NCBI GenBank assembly: GCA_937877685.1
Contig: CALFGU010000244.1
Span: 1-36,818 of the forward strand
Direction of reading: 5' to 3'
DNA from: an uncultured Prevotella sp.
GTDB taxonomy: Bacteria; Bacteroidota; Bacteroidia; Bacteroidales; Bacteroidaceae
DNA: 36,818 bases
Position 1 is the stretch's first letter. Each line of letters opens with the position of its first letter. The translations under genes were made by a program, and so were the position numbers. Under the pieces are notes generated by a model, which was given only the letters and a program-made list of their open reading frames with translations, had not been told where the DNA came from and searched no databases. This document shows, piece after piece, positions 30,758 to 36,818 of this stretch.

Positions 30758-31657
30758 ATGTTTTTAGAAGCAAAAAATATACACAAGTCCTTTGCGAATC
30801 ACACTGCGCTGAATGACGTAAGCATTCAAGTGCCCCGTGGCAAGGTCTTTGGTTTGCTCGGGCCTAACGGTGCGGGCAAAACAACACTTATCCGCATTAT
30901 CAATCGCATAACGATGCCCGACCAAGGGGAAGTGATTTTCGACGGAGCGCCCATCCGCCCTGAGGATGTGGCACGCATTGGTTATCTGCCCGAAGAGCGT
31001 GGACTCTATAAGAAGATGAAGGTGGGTGAACAAGCAATTTACCTTGCCCAACTCAAAGGACTTTCTGCTAAAGAAGCACGCAAGCGCTTAGAGGTGTGGT
31101 TTGAGAAATTCGGCATCATGCCTTGGTGGAACAAGAAGTTGGAAGAACTTTCTAAAGGTATGCAACAGAAGGTGCAATTCATTATTACCGTGCTCCATGA
31201 ACCTCCCTTGCTCATCCTTGACGAACCCTTCTCGGGCTTTGACCCAGTAAATGCCGAACTTCTCAAACGCGAAATTTTGGAACTCCGTGACAAGGGGCAC
31301 ACGATTATTTTCTCTACGCACAATATGGCGTCAGTAGAAGAAATCTGTGACAACATCGCGCTCATCAACCACTCAAAGGTGGTGCTTCAAGGCAATGTGG
31401 AAGAAATTCGCAATCACTATCGTTCGGGTATCTATGAAGTGGTGGGAGTGGGAACTGACTTGCTCCAGACCTATTCAGACTTTGAAGTTATTGACCACCA
31501 CCGCGTGGGCGCCCTTGACCACTATCAGTTGCGTAAGTCGGAATCGCTTTCCAATGCAGCGCTCATCCGTCAACTTTCTGAACGCCTTGACATCCGCACC
31601 TTTAACGAAAAATTGCCTACGATGCATGAAATTTTCTTGAAGGTAGTGGGAGAATAG
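30758..31657 (+). CDS. ABC transporter ATP-binding protein (NatA/ABC-2 type)
   Basis: A 299-residue ATPase with Walker A GPNGAGKTT (residues 35-43), the Q-loop region IGYLPEERGLYKKM, the signature LSKGMQQKVQF, Walker B LLILDEPFSGFDP and the H-loop STHNM. A C-terminal extension of about 80 residues is typical of ABC-2 exporters of the NatA group. It pairs with the permease encoded next. The reading frame continues upstream through the repeat (to 30650), but the ATG at 30758 gives the conserved MFLEAKNIHKSF start. Substrate unknown; sodium, drugs and envelope molecules are all possible for this group. Confidence 0.94.
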   Translation: MFLEAKNIHKSFANHTALNDVSIQVPRGKVFGLLGPNGAGKTTLIRIINRITMPDQGEVIFDGAPIRPEDVARIGYLPEERGLYKKMKVGEQAIYLAQLKGLSAKEARKRLEVWFEKFGIMPWWNKKLEELSKGMQQKVQFIITVLHEPPLLILDEPFSGFDPVNAELLKREILELRDKGHTIIFSTHNMASVEEICDNIALINHSKVVLQGNVEEIRNHYRSGIYEVVGVGTDLLQTYSDFEVIDHHRVGALDHYQLRKSESLSNAALIRQLSERLDIRTFNEKLPTMHEIFLKVVGE

Positions 31658-31660
31658 AAA

Positions 31661-31801
31661 AGAGTACAGATAACAGAGTACAGCGTACAACTACCATCCG
31701 GATTTAGGAACTCTGAATTATGCCGATAGGCAGTTGTACGCTACATTCTGTTAATTGTACTCTAAATAAAGTTGTACTCTGTACTCTGTTAATTGTACTC
31801 T
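31661..31801 (+). repeat. Palindromic junction element, family A copy 5 (ABC ATPase/permease)
   Basis: The left arm carries a variant 7-mer (AGCGTAC). The core is CCATCCGG (31694-31701), followed by ATGCCGATAGGCA as in copy 1. The first right-arm block reads AGTTGTACGCT, the exact complement of the variant. A second right-arm block with standard GTACTCT units follows, as in copy 3. The element ends 7 nt before the permease ATG. Confidence 0.9.
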
Positions 31802-31808
31802 AAAAATC

Positions 31809-33116
31809 ATGTCCAAGATCCTAATCATCATACAGCGCGAATTTTTTACGCGCATTCAAAAAAAATCGTTTATTATCCTCACCATCCTTATGCCCTTTAT
31901 AATTGCGGGCGTAGCAGTCACTCCCTTTTTGCTGGCTTCTATTAAGGATGACACGCAACACATGGTGATGCTCGTGGATAAGACGCATAAATATGCCCCT
32001 CTCTTTGAGGACAACGAGAGTTACCATTTCGTGACGGCGCCAGAGGTGCTTCCCGAGTTTCGCGAAGAAGACGCGAATGTCAAGGCGGTGATTCTTATCA
32101 GCGAAGACTTGATGAAAAATCCGCAAGCGCTGAAGATGTATTCTTTAGAGGAAGTGCCTGCCGATTTGCAGCGTCTCACGGAGAATATTCTTTCCGAAAA
32201 GGTGCGTGCGGACAAACTTGCTCAGTATAATGTGGAAGGCCTTGCCGAAATTATTGCTGAGGCGGAGACTGAAATCAGTGCGCAGACCGTGAAATGGACA
32301 GATGACGGTGGCGAAACTTCTTCAGATTCCGGTATAGCCTTGGGCGTTGGTTTCCTCTTTACGTTCATTATTTACATGTTCGTAATGTCATATGGCGGTA
32401 TGGTTATGCAAGGCGTGATGGAGGAAAAGACTAACCGCATTATGGAAATTGTTGTTTCGAGCGTGAAACCCTTCCAGTTGATGATGGGTAAGATTATCGG
32501 CATTGCCCTTGTTGGTTTTGCTCAAATCGCCATTTGGGGCGTGATGCTTGCTGGTATTCTTACGGCGGTTTCTTATTCCGTGGGAACTCCCGAAGTGGCA
32601 AATCCCCCCATGATGGTTGGAGGAGATGCTACAATGCAAGCAGCATTGGCCGAAGCACAGGCAGGAAATCCTGTGACTGAAATCCTCAGTGCGCTTCCCC
32701 TCGTAGAATTGATTATTATGTTCATCCTCTATTTTATTGGGGGATACTTGCTCTACGCATCGTTCTTTGCTGCCGTCGGAGCGAGTATTAATGCACAGGA
32801 AGACAGTTCGCAATTCATGATGCCCGTAATTCTCATTATGGTGTTCGGACTTTACGCCGCACTTTATGGTGCAGAAAATCCTGATGGTCCGTTGGCATTC
32901 TATGCATCCCTCTTCCCGCTCACATCGCCCATCGTAATGATGGTGCGCATCCCCTTCGGTGTGCCCCTTTGGCAAGAATTGCTTTCGCTGGCATTACTTT
33001 TCGCCACAGCCATCTTCATCGTGTGGATGAGCGGACGTATCTATCGCGTGGGTATCCTTATGTATGGTAAGAAACCAACATTGAAGGAAATGCTAAAGTG
33101 GATAAGATATAGTTGA
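31809..33116 (+). CDS. ABC-2 type transporter permease (NatB-like)
   Basis: A 435-residue membrane protein. A first membrane segment near residues 20-45 is followed by a large extracytoplasmic domain (about 50-175) and then a cluster of five or six helices. The ABC-2 motif EEKTNRIMEIVVSSVKPFQLMMGKIIG lies just after the second helix (short form: EEKTNRIMEIVVSSVKP). This layout is that of NatB/YhaP-type exporters. It follows its ATPase, separated only by a family-A element, and the two should form a homodimeric pump with unknown substrate. Confidence 0.93.
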   Translation: MSKILIIIQREFFTRIQKKSFIILTILMPFIIAGVAVTPFLLASIKDDTQHMVMLVDKTHKYAPLFEDNESYHFVTAPEVLPEFREEDANVKAVILISEDLMKNPQALKMYSLEEVPADLQRLTENILSEKVRADKLAQYNVEGLAEIIAEAETEISAQTVKWTDDGGETSSDSGIALGVGFLFTFIIYMFVMSYGGMVMQGVMEEKTNRIMEIVVSSVKPFQLMMGKIIGIALVGFAQIAIWGVMLAGILTAVSYSVGTPEVANPPMMVGGDATMQAALAEAQAGNPVTEILSALPLVELIIMFILYFIGGYLLYASFFAAVGASINAQEDSSQFMMPVILIMVFGLYAALYGAENPDGPLAFYASLFPLTSPIVMMVRIPFGVPLWQELLSLALLFATAIFIVWMSGRIYRVGILMYGKKPTLKEMLKWIRYS

Positions 33117-33118
33117 TT

Positions 33119-33274
33119 AAGGTTATGATGTTTTGAGGTTATAAGGTTTTAAGAACCTTGCGGACTAAGCGCTTGACCTTAAAGACTTTTAATCTCCAAA
33201 CCTCTAAACGAAGCGGCCTCAAAACCTTACAACCTAAACCTCACAACCTCTAAGCGAAGCGCCCTTATAACCTC
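33119..33274 (+). repeat. Palindromic junction element, family B copy 4 (permease/regulator)
   Basis: The left-arm 8-mers are AAGGTTAT, GATGTTTT, GAGGTTAT, AAGGTTTT and AAGAACCT. The core is CCTTGCGG (33156-33163). The right side carries two versions of the module, AAACGAAGCGGCC (from 33206) and AAGCGAAGCGCCC (33252-33264), each followed by an arm, so this copy has a doubled right side. It ends 4 nt before the regulator ATG. Confidence 0.88.
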
Positions 33275-33278
33275 AACT

Positions 33279-33872
33279 ATGATTGCAATCGTACATCCTA
33301 ACACGCTGGCGGCACTTGGTCTTGCCAGCATTATAGAGAAAATTATGCCGATGGCAGAGGTAACCTGCTTTTCGGGATATGCAGAATTAGAAGAGTCGGA
33401 AGGTCGATTCTTCCACTACTTCATTTCCCCCGAAGTGTTGATTGAAAATGCACAATTCTTCCTTGCTCACAGTCGTCAAACCATAATTTTGGTGGAAGGT
33501 GGCGAACGTGGACGCTTGCCTCGCGACTTCCATACGCTGGATTGCACGCAGAGTGAAGAGCAACTCACGCATGCTTTTATCCGCTTGGCAGAAATGGCCC
33601 ACGGAAAGCATACGCAGCACCCTTCTGTTTCACATATCTCTGCTCCACAGCACGAACAGCAAACCCATCCGCTCTCGCAACGCGAAATCGAAGTGCTCCA
33701 ACTGCTCACGAAAGGGTATATCAACAAGGAAATTGCCGATAAATTGTGTGTGAGTCTCCCAACGGTTATTACGCATCGTAAGAACATCACCGACAAATTG
33801 GGCATCAAAAGCGTTTCTGCACTAACAGTTTACGCGTTGACACACGGACTGACAAAAGTTGAAGACATTTAG
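33279..33872 (+). CDS. LuxR-type transcriptional regulator with degenerate receiver-like domain
   Basis: A 197-residue protein. The C-terminal LuxR/GerE helix-turn-helix (131-190) is intact: LSQREIEVLQLLTKGYINKEIADKLCVSLPTVITHRKNI (short motif REIEVLQLLTKGYINKEIA). The N-terminal half has a response-regulator-like order of strands, but it has no acidic pocket at its start and no Asp where the phosphoacceptor should be (around residues 48-52, YFISP). It therefore probably does not work by phosphorylation. The linker (108-130) has six histidines. Targets are unknown; its own operon or the ABC exporter would be a first guess. It is the last gene before the efp promoter. Confidence 0.88.
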   Translation: MIAIVHPNTLAALGLASIIEKIMPMAEVTCFSGYAELEESEGRFFHYFISPEVLIENAQFFLAHSRQTIILVEGGERGRLPRDFHTLDCTQSEEQLTHAFIRLAEMAHGKHTQHPSVSHISAPQHEQQTHPLSQREIEVLQLLTKGYINKEIADKLCVSLPTVITHRKNITDKLGIKSVSALTVYALTHGLTKVEDI

Positions 33873-33902
33873 CGTTTTGAATTGAGTAAAGACTAAAGAT
33901 GT

Positions 33903-33933
33903 TTTGACATTTCAAGAGATTTTCCTAACTTTG
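33903..33933 (+). promoter_or_regulatory. Consensus Bacteroidetes promoter for efp
   Basis: TTTG (33903-33906), 19 nt, TAACTTTG (33926-33933), an exact match. The start would be near 33940, giving efp an untranslated leader of about 135 nt. Confidence 0.78.
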
Positions 33934-34074
33934 CGCCCGAAAAAGTTTTTCAAGGTTTCAAGGGTATTGCTTTTAGGCGTTTCTCTTAGTAACCTACATG
34001 GTGCTTAAAGTATTATAATTTCAAAACTTTAAACCCTTTTTTCACAACAGTACAACATTACAATCTCAAATATT

Positions 34075-34641
34075 ATGATTAAATCACAAGACATTAAGAA
34101 GGGCACATGCATCCGCCTCGACGGTAAGCTTTACTTCTGCATCGACTTCCTCCACGTTAAGCCTGGTAAGGGTAACACAATCATGCGTACCACTTTGAAG
34201 GACGTAGTTTCTGGTCGTGTACTCGAAAAGCGTTTTAACATTGGTGAAGCTCTCGAAGATGTTCGCGTAGAACGTCGTCCTTACCAATACCTTTACATGG
34301 AAGGTACTGACTACATCTTCATGAACAATGAAACTTTCGAACAAATTCCTATCGCTAAGGACCTCATCACTGGCGTTGAATACATGAAGGAAGGTGACGT
34401 AGTTGAAGTAGTAAGCGATGCTTCTACAGAAACTGTTCTTTACGCAGAAATGCCCGTTAAGACTCGTCTTCAGATTACTTACACAGAACCCGGTCTTCGT
34501 GGCGACACAGCAACTAACACTCTCAAGGATGCTGTAGTTGAAACAGGCGCAAAGGTTCGCGTTCCCCTCTTCATCGAAGAAGGCGAAATCATTGAAATCG
34601 ACACTCGCGACGGTTCATATCAAAACCGCGTAAAGGCATAA
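34075..34641 (+). CDS. efp: Elongation factor P
   Basis: A 188-residue EF-P with the standard three beta-barrel domains, which relieves ribosome stalling at polyproline stretches. The loop that reaches the peptidyl-transferase centre reads HVKPGKGNT, with Lys32 at the tip, the position that is modified in other bacteria by beta-lysyl, aminopentanol or, where it is Arg, rhamnose. No modification gene is nearby, so the state of this lysine is unknown. The C-terminal motif is IEEGEIIEIDTRDGSYQNRVK. Codon use is strongly biased, as in highly expressed genes. It has a consensus promoter, a long leader and its own terminator. Confidence 0.97.
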   Translation: MIKSQDIKKGTCIRLDGKLYFCIDFLHVKPGKGNTIMRTTLKDVVSGRVLEKRFNIGEALEDVRVERRPYQYLYMEGTDYIFMNNETFEQIPIAKDLITGVEYMKEGDVVEVVSDASTETVLYAEMPVKTRLQITYTEPGLRGDTATNTLKDAVVETGAKVRVPLFIEEGEIIEIDTRDGSYQNRVKA

Positions 34642-34668
34642 TTCTCAGCCGCGCGCGTAAACAACATA

Positions 34669-34693
34669 GGTGCACTTCTTGTGCACCTTTTTT
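34669..34693 (+). terminator. Intrinsic terminator of efp
   Basis: GGTGCAC and GTGCACC form a perfect 7-bp stem with a TTCTT loop, followed by T6, 28 nt after the efp stop. Confidence 0.9.
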
Positions 34694-34835
34694 ATGTACT
34701 GATTGAAGCGTAACAAAAACTATATTTCTCTTTGTGGGTATAGAAAGACACTTAAGGAGAACTATACGTAATCTTGTGCTCATCATGTCTTTAACATTAA
34801 AAACACACCACCACAAAAACGCAACAAACTAACTT

Positions 34836-35672
34836 ATGTTCCTTTTTACAAATTTCACTCAAGAACTCCACAGTGTTTGGCAATCGATAGTTAGCGGAAG
34901 TATCACGCTCGGCGGACGTATCATCGGAGCGATGATAATTTTAGTTATTGGTAAACTCATTGTCAATTGGATTAATCGTATATTCCGCCTTTTGCTAGAG
35001 AAACAGAATGTCGAACCAAGCGTGCAGACCTTCTTAAAGAGTACGGTAAATATCCTTTTGCTCGTAATGCTGGGTATTGCTGTAGTCAGCAAGTTGGGCA
35101 TTGAAATCACAGGTTTTGCCGCACTTCTCGCTTCCGCAGGTGTTGCTATCGGTGTGGCGCTTTCAGGTAACTTGCAAAACGTAGCAGGTGGGCTTATCAT
35201 CCTCATCTTCCGCCCTTACAAAGTGGGAGATTACATTGATTCTGACTCAGGTGCGTCAGGAACGGTGCAAGAAATTCAGATCTTCCACACCATATTGAAG
35301 ACGGGTGATAATAAGATTGTTTATGCTCCTAACGGCAGTATGAGCAACTCGGTTATTACGAATTATAGTCATCAGGAAACGCGTCGTGTGGACCTTTCTT
35401 TCAGCATGGAGTATGGCGAAGATTACGAACGCGTAGAACAGGTGCTCAAAGATATTATTGCTGCCGACACACGTATTCTCACATCTCCCGAACCCTTCAT
35501 CCGCCTTGGCGAAATGGCGGATAGCAGTGTGAACATCACTGTTCGCGTATGGGTAAAATCTGAGGATTATTGGGATGTTCATTTCGACTTGAAGAAGAAC
35601 GTTTACACAACCTTCACCAAACTTAACATCAGCATTCCTTATCCCCAAATGGTGGTGCACCAATCCAAATAA
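34836..35672 (+). CDS. MscS family small-conductance mechanosensitive channel
   Basis: A 278-residue protein with three N-terminal helices. The pore helix TM3 is Gly/Ala-rich (LLASAGVAIGVALSGNLQNVAGGLIILIFRPYKVGDYI; key parts ASAGVAIGVALSG and LQNVAGG). The beta domain follows (GTVQEIQIFHTILKTGDN and YAPNGSMSNSVITN), then the alpha/beta vestibule. The size and layout match E. coli MscS, an emergency valve in osmotic downshock. It is separated from efp by a terminator and a 140-bp AT-rich gap in which no exact promoter was found. A strong bidirectional terminator follows. Confidence 0.94.
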   Translation: MFLFTNFTQELHSVWQSIVSGSITLGGRIIGAMIILVIGKLIVNWINRIFRLLLEKQNVEPSVQTFLKSTVNILLLVMLGIAVVSKLGIEITGFAALLASAGVAIGVALSGNLQNVAGGLIILIFRPYKVGDYIDSDSGASGTVQEIQIFHTILKTGDNKIVYAPNGSMSNSVITNYSHQETRRVDLSFSMEYGEDYERVEQVLKDIIAADTRILTSPEPFIRLGEMADSSVNITVRVWVKSEDYWDVHFDLKKNVYTTFTKLNISIPYPQMVVHQSK

Positions 35673-35685
35673 ATGGAGCACAAAT

Positions 35686-35730
35686 AAAAAGCGAGAGGTC
35701 CAACTGCATGGGTTGGACCTCTCGCTTTCT
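35686..35730. terminator. Bidirectional terminator between mscS and pyrH
   Basis: GCGAGAGGTCCAAC (35691-35704) and GTTGGACCTCTCGC (35712-35725) form a perfect 14-bp stem with a 7-nt loop. T-rich tracts follow on both strands, the better one on the minus strand. It serves the convergent mscS and pyrH genes. Confidence 0.92.
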
Positions 35731-35753
35731 ATATGGTCAACGTATGTGTCTGC

Positions 35754-36461
35754 TTAATACACCAAAGTTCCGATGGGTTCTCCCTCAAGCACCTTTGCGA
35801 GGTTGCCATACACATCCATGTTGAACACGTAAATGGGGAGTTTGTTTTCCTTACACATTGCTGTGGCAGTAATGTCCATCACCTTGAGTCCGCGTTGGAG
35901 CACTTCGTCATACGTAATTTCGTCAAACTTAGTAGCCGTGGGGTCCTTCTCAGGGTCAGCGGTGTAAACACCATCCACACGTGTGCCCTTCATCATAACT
36001 TCTGCTTCAATTTCAATGCCACGGAGCGCACTACCCGTATCTGTAGTGAAATAGGGATTACCTGTGCCGCCACTCATAATAGCTACCTCGCCATTTTCCA
36101 TAGCTTCAATAGCCTTCCATTTTGAATAGAATTCACCGATAGGTTCCATGCGGATGGCAGTAAGCACACGACTCTTCACGCCAATAGCACCGAGAGCAGA
36201 GCTTAGGGCAAGCGAGTTAATCACTGTGGCACACATTCCCATTTGGTCGCCTTTCACGCGGTCAAAACCCTTACCTGCACCGCTGAGACCGCGGAAGATA
36301 TTACCGCCACCGATAACAATACCGATTTGAACGCCTGCTGCGAGCGCTGCTTTGATTTGTTCTGCATACTGGTTGAGGCGTGTTACGTCAATACCGTAAC
36401 CTTGTTCGCCCATAAGACTTTCACCTGAAAGTTTGAGGAGGATACGCTTAAATTTAGCCAT
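35754..36461 (-). CDS. pyrH: Uridylate kinase (UMP kinase)
   Basis: A 235-residue amino-acid-kinase-fold enzyme that phosphorylates UMP in pyrimidine synthesis. Signatures: FKRILLKLSGESLMG, IGIVIGGGNIFRG, GDQMGMCATVINSLAL, FTTDTGSALRGIEI and KMDITATAMCKENKLPIYVFN-like (KVMDITATAMCKENKLP). The length is typical. The gene follows murF on the minus strand after a 123-nt gap and ends at a shared terminator with mscS. Cytoplasmic hexamer in known members. Confidence 0.97.
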   Translation of the reverse strand: MAKFKRILLKLSGESLMGEQGYGIDVTRLNQYAEQIKAALAAGVQIGIVIGGGNIFRGLSGAGKGFDRVKGDQMGMCATVINSLALSSALGAIGVKSRVLTAIRMEPIGEFYSKWKAIEAMENGEVAIMSGGTGNPYFTTDTGSALRGIEIEAEVMMKGTRVDGVYTADPEKDPTATKFDEITYDEVLQRGLKVMDITATAMCKENKLPIYVFNMDVYGNLAKVLEGEPIGTLVY

Positions 36462-36513
36462 GAGTTGAGGATTTTTGTTATAGAATGAATTGTTTTTTAG
36501 TTACTAAGTGTGA

Positions 36514-36557
36514 GCGCAAAGTGGCTTATTGTTGCCACTCTTTCTTACTTTGTGCGC
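36514..36557. repeat. Inverted repeat in the murF-pyrH gap
   Basis: AGTGGC (36520-36525) and GCCACT (36534-36539) make a 6-bp stem with an 8-nt loop. An outer pair, GCGCAAAGT and ACTTTGTGCGC, nearly extends it. There is no T run after it on the minus strand, so a terminator is unlikely; it could be an RNA structure in the pyrH leader or an operator. Confidence 0.45.
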
Positions 36558-36584
36558 CGTATGATTTGATAGAGGGCGGTATCT

Positions 36585-36818
36585 TTATAAAAATTCTGGA
36601 AGTTGGAACAACTTTGTGCCGTTGCTTCCCTTAACGAGAATGAGTCGGTCGGAAACGGGGTTCCACGTAAGTTCTTCCTTTACGGCTTCTACGTCATTAA
36701 AGCTGCGGAACACTGTGTCGCCGGCAACTGCCGCAAACTCTTTTCCCACCAACCAAACATTGGTGAATCCCAACTGCTGAAGAAGCGTTACGACGGCAGT
36801 ATGTTCTTCGGTTGAGGC
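36585..36818 (-). CDS. murF: UDP-N-acetylmuramoyl-tripeptide--D-alanyl-D-alanine ligase, C-terminal fragment
   Basis: The last 77 codons of a gene that continues beyond the window. The translation begins ASTEEHTAVVTLLQQLGF and includes VWLVGKEF, FNDVEAVKEEL and the closing LILVKGSNGTKLFQLPEFL, which match the C-terminal Mur-ligase domain of MurF as found in Bacteroidales. MurF adds D-Ala-D-Ala to the UDP-MurNAc-tripeptide in the cytoplasm. The catalytic ATP-binding centre is outside the window, so the name rests on the tail alone. pyrH is next on the same strand. Confidence 0.75.
   Translation of the reverse strand, partial: ASTEEHTAVVTLLQQLGFTNVWLVGKEFAAVAGDTVFRSFNDVEAVKEELTWNPVSDRLILVKGSNGTKLFQLPEFL

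Noticed and set aside
29233..31801. Regularly repeated GAGTACA/GATAACA words as a possible CRISPR array
   Set aside because: The unit is a 7-mer with no unique spacers, copies are split between genes, and the blocks are complementary arms of palindromes. No cas genes are present.

Overview
The window is almost entirely one Bacteroidales genome, most likely Prevotellaceae or a close relative. The signs are a type IX secretion gene (porQ) next to cmk and ispH, a NADH dehydrogenase operon with fused nuoCD and no nuoE/F/G, long LptF/G and ribBA forms typical of the phylum, and several promoters of the Bacteroidetes type (TTTG, about 19 nt, TAnnTTTG). The first 1.2 kb is different: AT-rich, Clostridia-like genes (amidase, radical SAM protein, DUF2344 partner). 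It meets the Bacteroidales sequence inside a reading frame at about 1201-1222, which looks like a chimeric contig join.

Layout. 1-1222 (minus): foreign Firmicutes-type piece. 1188-5849 (minus): GH84 glycosidase, TatD nuclease, polyprenyl synthase. 6062-6865 (minus): tonB, divergent from porQ-cmk-ispH (7086-9742, plus). 9743-10211: terminators plus a candidate three-hairpin small RNA on the minus strand. 10212-15579 (minus): aminotransferase, Bax-inhibitor family protein, ribBA, LptF/G permease. 15580-16510: long gap holding a promoter, a 53-codon ORF and an intrinsic terminator, together a possible attenuator leader or small RNA ahead of nuo. 16511-26841 (plus): nuoABCDHIJKLMN, then a terminator. 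27276-33872 (plus): glycosyltransferase, radC, DUF59 protein, lpxH, ABC ATPase, ABC permease and LuxR-type regulator, probably one operon. 34075-35672 (plus): efp and an MscS channel. 35754-36818 (minus): pyrH and the 3' end of murF.

The most unusual feature is a set of 110-165 bp imperfect palindromic elements at gene junctions. Their arms are tandem short units, 7-mers of the AGAGTAC type (family A, five copies) or 8-mers of the RAGGTTNT type (family B, four copies plus a degenerate one). The two arm families are unrelated in sequence yet share a short core, CCNTSCGG. They fill all six gaps of the 27.3-33.9 kb operon and three gaps of nuo. Paired changes in the arms, and one copy in reverse orientation, suggest a maintained hairpin that behaves like a small mobile or recombining element.

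Functionally the window is housekeeping: respiratory chain, isoprenoid, riboflavin and nucleotide metabolism, lipid A and LPS export, murein synthesis and secretion. No tRNA, rRNA, CRISPR array, prophage or intact insertion sequence was seen.
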